Assembly (NCBI GenBank): GCA_016165875.1 | Contig: JABBOT010000010.1 | Location: 12,611,357 to 12,675,356 of the forward strand | Direction of reading: 5' to 3' | DNA: 64,000 nucleotides | Origin: Acanthopleura granulata | Taxonomy: Eukaryota; Mollusca; Polyplacophora; Chitonida; Chitonidae | In this document: piece by piece, positions 31,767 to 50,018 of the stretch | Layout: each line of letters begins with the position of its first letter | Numbering within the stretch: position 1 is the stretch's first letter | Notes under the pieces: generated by a model | The model's input: the letters and a program-made list of their open reading frames with translations, nothing else | Database searches by the model: none | What the model was told of the DNA's origin: nothing | Position numbers and translations under genes: made by a program

Positions 31767-32423
31767 TGAATGTTCTGGAATGTTCTGAAAGAAAAGAATG
31801 TTGGTGTTAAGATGTGGAAAGTTCTGGACAAAATAAATAAAAATTTGAAAAAAAAAATTGAAAAAATGGAGGTAGGGTTTATTCAGTCGGTGTTGTATCT
31901 GTTCCTATTACATAATCAGGAAGGGAGTACATGTATACATAAACACGGTACACAATGAACATATAGTACACGTAAACGGTAGTGGAGTTCAGATTGAAGT
32001 TATGAATGAACGGGATGAATGGCAGGGAATGCCCTGTCATAGTAAAAACTTGGCAAAAAAAAACTGGGGAATCACCAGCTGGGCTCACCCGATCCTGAGC
32101 TCGTCATTCCACGTCATGGTGTGTGACGTCACGCGTGGCAGGGCAATCCGGGAGTCGGTTGTTTGCTGGCTGATTGAGCATGCATATAGTTTGACAGTCA
32201 TGTTTCATTCACACTCATACACAATCACAGAAAAAATAAATAAATAAATATACATACATAGAGACAGATATTGTGCTCACATAGAAAGTTCTCCTTCGGA
32301 AGAGATGGTTCGTCCTGAAAATGGCGTCTGAAATTATGCCAGTCACAGTGGTTATCCGGTCTTTAGCAATAAATGACGAACCGCCGTCTTATGGGTATCC
32401 TGCACATCGGGCAATTTCTCAGG

Positions 32424-32966
32424 CTATGATGAGTGACACAGCGTCGGCAAAGGTGTGGCATGATGACAAGGAGACTTACAGCTATCGAGTGGCTGAGTCA
32501 GGTATATGATACATCGCCTTTCTTGTGAGGGTGATGGCGTTGCTGGCGAACAGTCGTTGGGCTGTCGCTCTTCTACGATTTCTATGTCGTTTTCTTGTTC
32601 CGAGTGTCCCGAGTTGTCTGAGTTGTTCGAGTTGTCTGAAGCTGGCAATGGCGGTGGAGATGGAGATCGAGGTGGCGGTGAAGATGGTGTTTCGTTCGCT
32701 CCCCAAGCTCTAGGCCTCTGGGCTCTCCAATCCTAGCATGTGGTCATCTTCTGTCTAGGGTACATCAGCCATTCTTCAGCGTCTCCAAACTCTCCGTTAT
32801 CATTCACGAGCCGCTGTTCTGGTGGTCTAAATGGCCGCCGTAGTCGCATAGCATTAGGTAGTTGAGGCCGATCAGTACAAACAGGGCGGTTGTAGTCTAA
32901 GAATACAATGCACCTGGCGGCTCCGCTGTCTTCCTGGTTTGTTGCACTAATCATGATAGGTGACAC
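32424..32966 (-). pseudogene. Intronless TATA-led reading frame with one internal stop, unrecognised
   Basis: On the - strand a single frame runs from 32966 (best ATG 32954) to a TAG at 32735-32733, then continues in the same frame to 32424. The downstream half has a proline-serine stretch (SSPPPRSPSPPPLP) and an acidic, Asn/Ser-rich tract (DNSNNSDNSG, ENDIEIVEE). A TATAAAAAG box lies upstream at 33057-33049. The block is GC-richer than its surroundings. It could be a captured retrogene or element-borne gene broken by the stop, or two short genes. An overlapping + strand frame (32321-32509) is less convincing. I recognise no family. Confidence 0.3.
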
Positions 32967-33199
32967 TCTGCGGCTTGTTTGTCGCCTGACAATGTAGCTC
33001 TGATCTTTCCATAATGGAAGTAAGTCGAGTGAGTTGCTTGACGTGAAGCTTTTTATACAGAATCAGAAGGATTCTGATATTTTTAGAAAACACCCAGCGC
33101 GATCCGCAACGAAAGCAGGCGGGAAGTACGGTTGTTAGCTGGCACTGCGGGAGGTTGGGTTTGTCAGCACGCGCCGGTCAGTTAGGCGGTCAACTCCCG

Positions 33200-33930
33200 C
33201 AGCGTGAACATCGGCTTGAGGTAAGACTAATAAAAGACTGATAAGGCTAATTCAAAACATAGAAACACATACACATATAGGCTTTCATGATGCATGTAAA
33301 ATCTAAATAAATAAATAAATAAATAAATAAAATCCAAGTGCTGCCTCTGTATATATATAGAGTATATCTATACAAAAAGGACAGGTGAAGCTAGTTCTAT
33401 TTATACACTGTCTTTCCCTATACATGAGTTTCAGTATATAGTGTAGTGTTTTAAACCTAGCTCCGTAAATATATAGGAATGATCTATGCTTTTGTAAAAA
33501 TATGTATATATACTAAAGTATGCGTATAGCTGTTGTGATGAAATCTGCTTGGTTTTTATGTTATACATTTCTTTCTAATCTGTGCTTCGTGTGACTTTGA
33601 AAAAAACAGAATAGAAAAAGACGGCTCACGTTCACAGCTTTCTATCCCGCCCATGTAAATGTCAGCGATGAAAGGTTCCAACACGACCTGTAAACAAATG
33701 ATGCCATTTCACGTGGGCCAGGTGCATGCCTGAGCTGAGTACATCGTGTACTATTACATCTTCCACGGCTGTGGCTAAAGAGCGAAACAGCGTGAACGTC
33801 GGCTGGAGCTAGGTTAGGGCTAATAAGAAACACACACATCGGCTTTCACGATGAATCTAAAACCTAAATAAATGAAAAAATAAAATAAAATAAAATCCTA
33901 GTGCTGCCTCTTTATATATATAGAGTATAG
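33200..33930. repeat. Diverged direct repeat, about 150-170 bp, copies about 590 bp apart
   Basis: Copies at 33200-33368 and 33788-33930 share AGCGTGAAC.TCGGCT, GGCTTTCA.GATG, an ATAAATAAA/TAAAATAAA tract, GTGCTGCCTC and a TATATATATAGAGTATA end. Both copies face the same way, which suggests a segmental duplication or the ends of an element. Confidence 0.75.
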
Positions 33931-35565
33931 GTCGATACATTTTAGACACTTATGTTTAATAATGACACAAATAAATATAGATTCATATGCATGAGCCGTT
34001 TGGAGATGATGGCATTATAATACAGACCTATATACATTTAGACACTTATATTTAATACAAACATAAATAAATGTACGTGCATATGTATTAAAGTAAAAGA
34101 CAGCTCAGAATGAGGCAGTGTTTATTAAAAAGTATAAGTATTAGAAATACTCTCTTGATTGCAAAAACCTGTTTGAATTTGTATGAATTCGTTGCTGAAT
34201 CTTCGTTTGAAGTGTGGAGTATTTGCTGTTGACGGTGGATCTTAAGGCGCCCGTGCATTTGAGATTATAAGGGATTGACCCGTCAGAGAGCTCGGGGTTA
34301 TCAGCTGTTTATAAGCTGTGACGTAAATGTTGTCAGTTGACTGTCAATGTAACATGTAATAGGACACTGTTTTAATGTAATGTATTTCAATTATAACAAG
34401 TACATGAGTGAACAATACTCCTAAGTATTGTCAGGCCATTGTGTTATGGGAGGGGTAAGTTTCTTGATCGTTTCATGCTAGAAATATACATATATACATA
34501 AGTTTCAAGCACAGCCCTGGCAGCTTACTACAGCATCAGGCGACAAGAGTGCCCCGAGCTTGGAAAAATTACATCACAGCCCACACACAGTGGCTATGTT
34601 TCATGTTGGCCGACGTATCACGGTCAAATGCCAATTTCCAGTGTCGTAGTAGCTGTTAGCAGAAAATATTTTATCGAAATGAATATAATATTGTCCAACC
34701 TGTGTGGCAAATTTAACTTTGAACATGCACCATCTTTCACTTTAGACACGCTTGTGTTCAAGTTGAATCACACATTGAAGTGCATTGGGTGTAGTTTGTT
34801 CAAATATACGTGTAGAGCTTAGTCTAACGTCTTCGTGTTTCTTTGTTTGATCTCGTGTAAGGCCTGTCGCTGTCTGAGAGTTGAACAAGCGCATTGTTTT
34901 TCATTTTTCATCTCCGATAGTTATACCTTTCCAATGAGATGACTTGTATTGATCTGTTCCTAAAGATGCTGTCGAGCTTACTTCCTGTGGGGTTTCACAA
35001 GTTTCCATCTACTATCATCCGGTGTATCTAATCTAATTCAGCCTGGCGTAAGCATGTAAATGTCACCTGAAAGGTGTTTCTCAAACGGATCGCAACGTTA
35101 CGCCGGCCTAATCACCATGACAAGTCACACTGAAGGCATACGCCGACGTCGTACTTGCAACCGGCCTAACATTACGACCGCCTAGAGAAACAGCACCCAG
35201 ATGAGCGTTGATTTTATCTATTACTTTGATGTTTAGCGTACAACTCAGGTTAATAATAGTAAACCCTGTTGAGAAAGGAATTTTTTAAAAATTGTTTTAT
35301 GACTTTAGTTTTCTTCAAATGAATCCACTGAGATCTTCGATCTGAACATACTTCAGAACTATGAGTTTGAAATTTTAATTGAATACCATGTTGTTATGGA
35401 TTGTGTTGGAAATGGACCTCGCGATTATCGCAATGGAACACCCTTTCATTGCTTTCGAGTGGCACACGAATGTCGAACTAGACACTTAGATTACACATGT
35501 TTCATGTCTTATCAAACGACAGAATTCATCGAAAGCAAGTTTTAATGCTTTATGCCGGGGATGTG
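33931..35565. other. Intergenic, no gene seen
   Basis: AT-rich sequence with short TATA and AAATA repeats. No reading frame or motif I would support. Confidence 0.4.
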
Positions 35566-35850
35566 TGCACGGTTTAATGCTCTACCTGGAACACGCGTGT
35601 GGTATAACTGTGTGCACGTTTTTAATACATTTTTGTGTGTGGTTCACGTGTGATATGAGGACGTGCATGTTTTAATGTTTTTTGTGAAATAAACATCTGG
35701 TATAACCGTGTGCCTTACCTGGAATACACGTGAGGTAATAACAGAATGTTAAGTGTGAATGTTTTAATTCTTTACCTGGAATGTATGTTTGGTATGACGA
35801 AGTGTACATGTAAGCAGTGATGTTTTACCGGAAATACACGTGATTACAAA
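35566..35850. repeat. Degenerate tandem repeat with recurring CACGTG
   Basis: About five diverged units of roughly 60-70 bp repeat the order GTGTGCACG, TTTTAATNCTTTACCTGGAA, ACACGTG, then GGTATAAC. Perfect CACGTG hexamers occur in at least three units. Confidence 0.65.
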
Positions 35851-36389
35851 TCCACCCAAAACCTTCAATGTTGTATGTATAAGCAACATAGAACACGAAT
35901 GACACATCGTGATGTAAACCAGGAATAAAACATCTCTCGGTTTTCACTCATCAACTTCTCGGATAGGCACTGGAATAAGTTTCCAATGGCGTTTGCAGGC
36001 CTACAGCAGCTGAATTACTTTTTCTATTCGGAACAAACCTTTACTCGATTATCTTTCTCGAAGTTAAGAGAGCCAAACAACGAAGCCGAGAAATCAGCAA
36101 CCATAGCATCACCTAAGAAGTCTTCTCCACGCACATACACAAGGTATCATGGGCTCCTATTCCCGCACCATGGCGTTACGGGTCCAAGTTACCCAAACCG
36201 TTGTTTTCTTGCAATGAATAAGTAATATGTTTCCAGCTGGCAAACGAAACAGCTTAGGCCTGAATTACTTTAGGCGGAAATGGTTAAGCATTGGCACTCG
36301 TTAGTTTATGACTTTGTTCAAGGTATATATATTATACTCAAGTTCTATGCTCCATACTCAAAGTATATGCTCCATACTCACGGTATATG

Positions 36390-36520
36390 CTCTATTATTT
36401 ATTTACTTATTTGATTGGTGTTTTACGCCGTATTCAAGAATATTTCACTTACAGGACGGCAGGAAACCGGGCAGAGCCTGGGAGAAAACCAGGACCATCC
36501 GCAGATTGCTGACAGGCCGA
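36390..36520 (-). mobile_element. SINE copy with internal deletion
   Basis: TTGATTGGTGTTTTACGCCG runs into AATATTTCACTTACAGGAC and then directly to GGAAACCGGGCAGAGCC, so the CAGCATTATGG block is missing. Confidence 0.75.
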
Positions 36521-38590
36521 TGTATTCACTGTGCTCAAGGTATATGCACTATACTCGCTGCTGGTACAGAAATGTTAAGGACAAAAATACCATTTCAGGT
36601 TGATTCTAATATTCGTGTTTATTTTGGAACATTTTATATTCAGTGTAAGATGAAGACTGACCGAGTAAGATCGGCCAGGTAGAAGTTCATCCTGTAACTG
36701 AAGAGCAGACATAACATAAATGAGGAAGGCGCAATATCTACCAAGAATCGCGGTATGATCCTTGTTTGGGATCTGTCAACTCCAGAGCTTATGCCTTTTC
36801 TTCTGAAGAAAAAATTGTGCAGCATAACTCTTTGTTTCACAGGTTTTAAAACAGTCATATAGCCTAGACCTGCAGATATTCTCACTGCAGTATTAATTGA
36901 GTCATCTATGTAAAAATAATTAGTTTTGGTTACTTTTTTCCAGTTTGTAAATGGTGTTTACGAGGGTTGAATTAGGACACTGGAGAGCGTGTGTTCAGTA
37001 CCGGGCTTGGAGAGAGATTTTGTGAATCCCTGCTATCTCTCACTGTTCGTCTGGCACTGATGACAAGAAATGGTCATCGAATGTTCGGGGTGCTTTGATA
37101 CCAGTGTAACATTCGTTGAATACTTCTTGTCTTCTACCAAAATGGTGTACATATCTATACATGTCAGATATGGAAAGTGTGTCATTAAGTTGCCAAAGGG
37201 CAGTGGTTTACCCAGGCACTTGGTCTATGAAAATAAAATTCTTGGATACCACTTTAAACAATAAGTAAATAAACGAAAAGTTTGGTAGATTTGCCTTTAA
37301 CAGACTGGTTCGACATCATTACATTTATTTTTCAAAGAGAGAAATCATTTAACTTTTTATACAGAGTGAGTATTTATTTCGGTATTACCTATACAAGACA
37401 GAGGTAGTGAAAAATAAAATCCAGTAGAAACATGCTATTGATATAGGATAAATGGGTTCATATTTCACTGATATTTTGCCAATACTGCGCCATTTACCAA
37501 TAATACGTGTTTGGTAATACATTTTACCAATTAATAACTTATATACACCTGACGCCTTGGTGCTTTCTGCAGCAGTCTGCTGATTTTTGTCTATATGCTA
37601 TCACAACAAAAATCTACGGATAGAAAACGTGTAAAAGAAACAATACCACACACAAACTGTAACATTAATAACGTTAATAACAGTGAACATATCTTTGTAT
37701 ACCACATCTTTATCATTGAGCGTAAAACCTTGGGGAAAAGATAGTATGAGACATTATTATTATCATTATTATTTTCTGCCAAAGTCAATTTGCGAATGGT
37801 ACATATTACACCCGACACACTTGATACGTGGTCCCTGCCATGGAAATTCGCTTTAGAGGCCAGCACACATTTCGGTGGTACTTTCTTTCTATATTTAGCT
37901 AGCCTTATATTACAAAATATTCACATTATCTACTGGTAATGCATTTTGGGTGCGTATTACACACCTCTGGTAGCAATACTTTTGCCCAGATAACGTTGGA
38001 CCGTTGCTGTTAGTGTCACACAAAATAGCATTGTAAGTTCCATATTGGTAATGAGGCCCTGGCACGAGTCAACAACACGTGGCTGTGTATTATTTTCGCA
38101 GTATTAGTCGGTTTGTGTTTAACGATGTGTAGTAAGGCCAAAGGAATTCTTGGTCTTTTCACCATCGACGTTTGACAGTTTCTTAAAAAAGAACAGATTT
38201 ACATTAGTTCATTTGAGATTGTGTCAGAAATGTCACAAGGTCATTTTTCGCATTTATTATTACGTTTCCTGTCAAGATTTTCCCGTAAATGTTGTTTTCA
38301 AAAGTCTGACAGTGATTTACCAATATCGCAGTCTGATGATTTCACGATGCATTGTCTAATACATCCGCGAATGGCAGATTTTATACAGCTGCATCTGAAC
38401 GGGAACTCCGGAAGATATCACAATGCTGTCACACGTAATGAAACACACAAAATCACGATGTTCCACGCATCTTTCAAACATGGCACCCCATTGGTATCTG
38501 AAGTATGAAAAGTATAACACTAAGTTAACGAATGCAGAACAAGTCCTACGAATAGCTGGGCATCCTGTAGACATAGTTAAGACTCCATTC
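36521..38590. other. Intergenic, no gene seen
   Basis: AT-rich, with no recognisable exon, RNA gene or named repeat. Short reading frames here are consistent with chance. Confidence 0.4.
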
Positions 38591-38830
38591 GGTCGAAAAG
38601 GTTACTCTATTCGACCTGGATTGAAAGGTTGTTAAAAGTCGTCATGGGATAAAAAAGATACTCTAGTCCCTATAAGGAGTGGATATGGAGCCTCAGGTTT
38701 ACCATCGGCTGAAAAGAATACACAAAGTGCCAAGGGATTCGCAAAAGGTTGGATAAGGGAATTCAAGTTGCCATGGAATGAAAAGGATACAATGGTGTCC
38801 CAGGTAAGTGAAAGGTACGACTTGCCGTCC
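38591..38830. repeat. Degenerate tandem repeat, about 60-bp unit
   Basis: Imperfect copies of a unit containing AAGT.G.CATGGGATGAAAA, GGATAC and AGGAGT/AGGTAAG occur about four times. Confidence 0.4.
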
Positions 38831-39784
38831 CATGACGGTATATGACAACCAGGATTCTCATTGTATACTATGTTACACCACAATGCCTGTACAGAGAACA
38901 ACCTTAATTCTGCCCTCAACGGAACAAAATACAAAATAAATAATAAGTATTTAGGGACAAAATCTGGATATTACAGTTGCACCTTCAGTGATGTTAAAAG
39001 ACTTTACCTTTTTCATTCGAAGGTTCCTTTATGGTTTTCGTCCGTGTGTTAATTGTTTCATTCGTTTGGAGATTGCTGACGCCCATTCCTGTTCTTGTCT
39101 CTTGCTGACACATTAGTGGATTGCTCCGTCTAAAAAGACACGTAAAATTTGTAAGTGACTAGGATTGAAAACAAGGCGTTCTCGATCAACCTTCATCCTA
39201 AGAAACAGAAAATGCTGCCTAATGCATAGATGTTCAAGGTTCCATTCCGAGAACAGACAAACCCAAAACTCCAGTGCGAACATTTTACATACTTAGAAAA
39301 GAGGGTTTAGTTAGGGTGCTATGAAAAACCATATGGTTCTATTCTGAACGCTAGGGTCCTTGGTAAACTGCTTACTCCTCAGCGCAAAGGTTCAGTGATA
39401 CAGGATGGAATTTTGATGTGGAACCCTTGCCCATCAAACTAGTCAGATATATTCAGGACTGTGGAAATAAGGGAAAAAAAATTTCCACACTTGAACTCCC
39501 AAACAATTATGAAGATGATTTCATCTTTGCAATGAATACTTAAAGCAGAAAGGTAGCATCATCGCGGGATCTCGTGCGTCTGGTTGTCAGCGCCCTGTAA
39601 AAGGTAGCGGTTGTGAATTCCACTTAGACCTAATAACATCCTGCTGCAAAATACAACCTTCATACTGTTCTAAGCTGAACCCAACTAATAAGGGTCTGTA
39701 TGGAACTTTACAGAGTGGCCACCACAGAGGCACGACATGGAACCCCTGAAGGCTCGTTGGCAGCGCCTTCTTTTCTAACTGCAT

Positions 39785-39885
39785 GTATTTGATTTATTAC
39801 GCCACGAATCAAGAATATTTGACTTATACGACGGGTGTCATACAGCATTATGCTAGGAGAAAACCAGACAGAACCCTGTTGTAGC
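39785..39885 (-). mobile_element. Degenerate SINE copy
   Basis: ATTACGCCACGAATCAAGAA, TTGACTTATACGACGG and CAGCATTATGCTAGGAG match the family body. The head is missing. Confidence 0.6.
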
Positions 39886-40508
39886 GCACACGGCATGCAA
39901 GTTGAAACAGAGCCTATATTTTGAAAAGCTTAGTTACTGGTTCAGAGTATCGAAGGTCTTAAATGTGCTGGTTCCAACATCCCCGGCGTAAAAGCACAAA
40001 CATTCCGCGAATATGATGCCCTACTTCGGGTAAGGTGTGGAATATGGTCTTACGATAAAGATAATGACATCCAAGATACAGACGTGCATGACATTCCACA
40101 TGGTCATTGTGCTATAGTCTCTTTACCATACTGTTTTCTGCTTTTCTCTTTGTTCTTCGAAAAACTAATTGTAATAAACCATACAAGGGCCTCTGGGACA
40201 ATGCTTCGTGCTGCACCAAAATATAGGCGTGATAAGGCATAATAAAAAACAAATGTTCTTTGCGCCAGCCGGGGTCAAGCAAACAAGGAGACAATACCTT
40301 CCTAGACGATATTCTTAAAACAGTTCAAACAGAAAATACCCTCCCAGCCTGAAATCGTTAGAAGTTATATAGAATTCAACGCCAATTTTCTATTTTCATT
40401 TTGGATTCCAGAAACCGTTTTGGGTCACCCATGACCGATGAAATGGTAGACATTCCTAGCGGCCTTATTCCCCAAAACAAAGTAGCATGTCCGGGAACGA
40501 GAACTGAC

Positions 40509-45910
<5,402 letters not shown>

Positions 45911-47809
45911 TGTCCGTTAATTACGGCTTTGGCTTCAAAAGTAATAGTCTAGAGTTCACAGACGCTCTCGTTGATTTTGTTCAAGAATAACAGGGCTCGG
46001 AGTGCGAGGAAACTTGACGAATCTTGCAGGGTGCAGAGGTCATACGCTTTGACTTTTTTCCGGGAATATCTTTATCTTAGCATAACTTAACACGCCTGGC
46101 CCGATAACTTTTGACAGCCGAGAACTGTCTGGCGCCTGTGCATTTCGGGACCAGCGATCAAAACGTTCGCAAGCAGGTCACAAAAACCACTTCACTGCTT
46201 TCGCCAGAAAAGTGATGTTTACCTTTGCAGTTTAAGAGAATTTAAGGTTGTAAAATGATCGTCTGACGCGTAGTGCAGGAATAGGTCCATGCATCTGTTA
46301 CATCTAATTGGGATCACCTGGTGCTGTTTACACTAAGTCGTTGCTTACTTAACGCAGTGACCCACTTAAGACAACTTCCACGATGAGTGAGAAGTGATAC
46401 CCTCACATCCTTCCCTCGACATAAAACTGTTCAGATTTTTACATGGATACAGACATACACTCTGTGAGTGAACTATTACATAAGCCTTTCGGCTAATTCG
46501 AAGTCAGACCCACACAAAGCTCTTGTAGTTAAATACTTCTCTAAACACACTTCACGTCTCTCTTCCCCCCGGCCTGGATGGCCCGGATCAGGTATATACT
46601 ACATGACTGTGGGCTATACAATTGCAGGACTAGTTGCAATAATGTACTTCTCGATTTTTCCAGTGGCGCGTATGTAGTTCTACGCTAGGAATATTCTGTG
46701 CAACTGTTGGATGGCTGCGTCGTATAGTTTTGAAAATATTTACCGATAACATCCTCAATCAGACGGGCGACATTTTACAAGACGAAACACATTGTAACTC
46801 TCGAGGCGCTTATGAGCCACTCGAAAAGCGAGAGGTACATTAATAGCAACTATTGCAGAGCCTAGTATTCTGTACATGGGATGCCTATAGTATACAGGCT
46901 AATGCTGACACAGAGAACAATTACACATATTCCTGTCGGGTGTTTTGTGTGGTACACTCGTACGGTTTACGCATGATCAACCACTGAGGTCAACACGTGT
47001 TATCCTTAGAAGGAGGTACACATGTACCGCATATGGTTTAAGTGTGAACCATATATAGGACTACATGTACACCGCGACGTGATCTCGCGTAAATAAAACT
47101 CTACATGGATGAGTATAACGCGAGATTGGCCAACAAATTTGGAATTGATTTTATCTTCATGTATAGGATGGACAAAGCCTGTGGAATTCGTGCCGAAAAT
47201 ATTAACTGTTTAAGCATCCAGTTCAGGTTGCAAGTTTTTGCTAAAAGTGTAGACCTATCAAGATTAAGGTCCTCGGGTAAGCTTACATTCAACCCAGACT
47301 TTAATTCCTTTCTTCTATCTGGATGACGCTGGTGCCAAGCGTGGTAACCCGCTTTACACGTAGATGTAGGCTCAGCGCACTTCAGCACACATTTTCCACT
47401 GACGATCTCTCGGGCGAATATATACATCATGGTGGTATTCCACTTAAATCATGCATCAACACATATTAGTAGACTCACGTGGTCACATCACACTGACCAT
47501 ATGAAATCCTCTGGAAACAAAGAATTGCAATTAAAATTTATATTAACAGAACCGTCATGAAGAGCGTTATGTGAAGCGAATGAATATCTCTACATGGATC
47601 GCATGTACTTGTAGTTCAAAATGCTTTATACATGACACATAGTCGTTAACCCTGCTTCATCTAGACTATCGTGAAGTTTAGCTCCCCGAGTTGTTTAATT
47701 GTTTTTGTTTGAATTTATTTGCTGTTATCCACGAATGATCTTGCCTGAAATACTATATGTAATATTTACCCAGGCAATAGGTTTGATTAATTTGGTTTAT
47801 ACAATTGTG
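45911..47809. other. Upstream region of HHIP-like B
   Basis: Should hold the promoter of HHIP-like B near 45911-46100. No clear TATA box and no other gene. A 109-codon open frame on the - strand (47430-47101) has no recognisable features. Confidence 0.4.
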
Positions 47810-48012
47810 GTGGGCCGCTTCGGTCGACTTGTGGTTAGAGCGACCGTCTTGGGGGAGCTCGGGAGAGCTGGGATCAATCCCTGGTTGTGTCACACCAAAG
47901 ATCTTTAAAATGCTACCTCGCTTGGCGCTCAGCAATGAGAGGTTAAGGCAAGAAAACATATGTCTAGTCGGTCCGGTTACAATGTAACTGGGTGGGGTAT
48001 CATGCTGCGTGT
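47810..48012 (+). mobile_element. tRNA-derived SINE head, second family
   Basis: TGTGGTTAGAGCGACCGTC (A-box-like) and GCTGGGATCAATCCCTGG (B-box-like) sit at tRNA spacing, resembling the head at 25966. It directly abuts a main-family SINE in the opposite orientation. Confidence 0.6.
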
Positions 48013-48015
48013 TTT

Positions 48016-48278
48016 AATTATTTATTTATTTATTTATTTGATTAGTGTTTTACGCCGTACCCAAGAATATTTCACTTATACGACGACGGCCAGCATTATG
48101 GTGAGGGGAAACCGGACAGAGCCGGGGGGAAACCCACGACCATCCGCCGTTTGATGGCAAACCTTCCCATATACGTCCGGAGAGGAAGCCAGCGCGAGCT
48201 GGACTTGAACTCACAGCAACCGCATTGGTGGAAGACTCCTGTTTCATCGCGCTGCGCTAGCGCGCTAAACCCATGTTT
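48016..48278 (-). mobile_element. Near full-length tRNA-derived SINE
   Basis: From left: (TTTA)n, TGATTAGTGTTTTACGCCG, AATATTTCACTTATACGACG, CAGCATTATGGTGAGGGG, AACCCACGACCATCCGCC, GGACTTGAACTCACAGC, ending GCGCTAGCGCGCTAAAC. TGTTTTA flanks both sides as a possible target duplication. Confidence 0.85.
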
Positions 48279-50018
48279 TACAGTTCATGACGTTACGGAG
48301 GTGGCAGGGCTCTGGCGACATGGACTCGCCCTGTCACAAGAAGATACAGTGTATACGTATATCCGACGTAAAACCTAAGCATACATACATATACATGTGC
48401 ACATATATGTACCATGGCCGCTCTCCATTTTTTACTTGTAGGGCCTGCGACAGTGACCAGTTCTATTAGTCTACCAGGCTTCTCGGAGCCTACAAATGTA
48501 TATGTATACACGCGGACTTTCCCTCACACGTGATGTCAAGATAATTCATGATTATAGTATAGAGCGAACCAAAGTGCCAAGCACTTCGGCAGTGGCGTTA
48601 AATCCTAAGCGTTCATTTCCGCACGAGTATGTGACAACTAGATTTAACCTCGGTGCGAGCTGAACATGTTTATGCCAAATTGGCGGTAGGCAAGTGCGTG
48701 ACCTTCAACTAATTTAGTGTGGGACAGGTTAACTTACAGACGTCACTGAGGCCTGTTCTGTAGGCTTTTTGGTCTCTTAATTACAATCACTAATTACCAT
48801 CGCGAAGGGGGGATATGTCGCTGAGCTTGTTTATTAAAACAGATTCCTTCATTCGTGAATCACGATTATATAGGCCACGCCTCAGCATGGGATGCCGTCG
48901 TATGAGCTATTTCAGGGGCAAGTAAAAGCCAAAATCCTTAGGCCTACGGTCGAAAAAAGTTAAATACCTAGTACAGCAAATGGAAATGATGGACTGTTCT
49001 GCGATTACTTTCACGATACCTGGGAGAAATGTGTTTCTTTTGAAACCCACAAGCCCACCCATAACCGTAAGCCAACTCATAACGTGCCAAAAAATTAAGT
49101 GACGTCACTGATACGTTTATAGCCTACCGGTACTGCTGCTTTTACCTGTAGGCCCTCATATGTCGGCTACATGTAAGTTTGGATCCAACTTTATTAATTA
49201 GTCCATAAGAGATCTACCTCTAGCCTACATCTTTAGAGACAGCTATTGCCATACCCATCTATTTAAGGGTTCTAAGACAACACTCTAGGCTGAATACGTT
49301 GGCCGTATTTACTCTTTTCATAATTTGATTCTTTATCTTTCATCTCACTTTAAAAGATGAAAAACAAATTCAAATTAGGCCTGCATGTACCGTCTCTTAA
49401 CTTAGACAAATGCACATACGCCTAATTGTGAACCAAACAGGAAGTCGTGCTTTCTTAGTTTCAACTTATTAAGGGTATTAACTTTCCGCAGGAGATCACC
49501 TGGTATGTTCAGTGTTCCATCTCAAAATAAGGTGTTGTATTTTAGCACATATAGATAAATAGGGGGCCAACTGAAATCAAATACGATCCCACAATTTCTT
49601 AACATTTATACATGGTTTACAGATGTTTGAACTTTTGGAAATTTTTTTTCAGCTTAAACTTTAAACGATCAGTTTGAAAAACCTAAGGCGAATATTAACA
49701 TGCCGTAGGCACGATTCCTAGTTAAAATAATGAACCATGATCTTGGAAAGTATAGGGGCCTAAAACTTTAAAAATGTTCAAAATGGCCGAAAACAAAGTA
49801 GTTTGAAAAACCGCACTGGTCTTGTTACAATTTTCTCTTTGTTTTCACTAATGCAAAAGTCAGATAATTTTGAAACTGTTTTGAATTAGCAGTCTTGTGG
49901 GTTTCAAAATAAATACATGACGATTCGATCGCAGGCCTATTTTTGCCCCACACAGGAAGAAACTCTAGTGCCCAAAGGTGGAACTCTTCTGTAACGGAGG
50001 TAAATTTGTTCTAGCAAG
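48279..50018. other. Intergenic, promoter side of the small gene
   Basis: No gene recognised. The 5' UTR and promoter of the next gene should lie just left of 50019; no TATA box is evident. Confidence 0.4.

Noticed and set aside
35986..36225. 79-codon + strand frame starting MAFAGLQQLNYF
   Set aside because: No homology I recognise and no supporting signals.
47101..47430. 109-codon minus-strand frame
   Set aside because: No recognisable motif, no splice or promoter context; compatible with chance.
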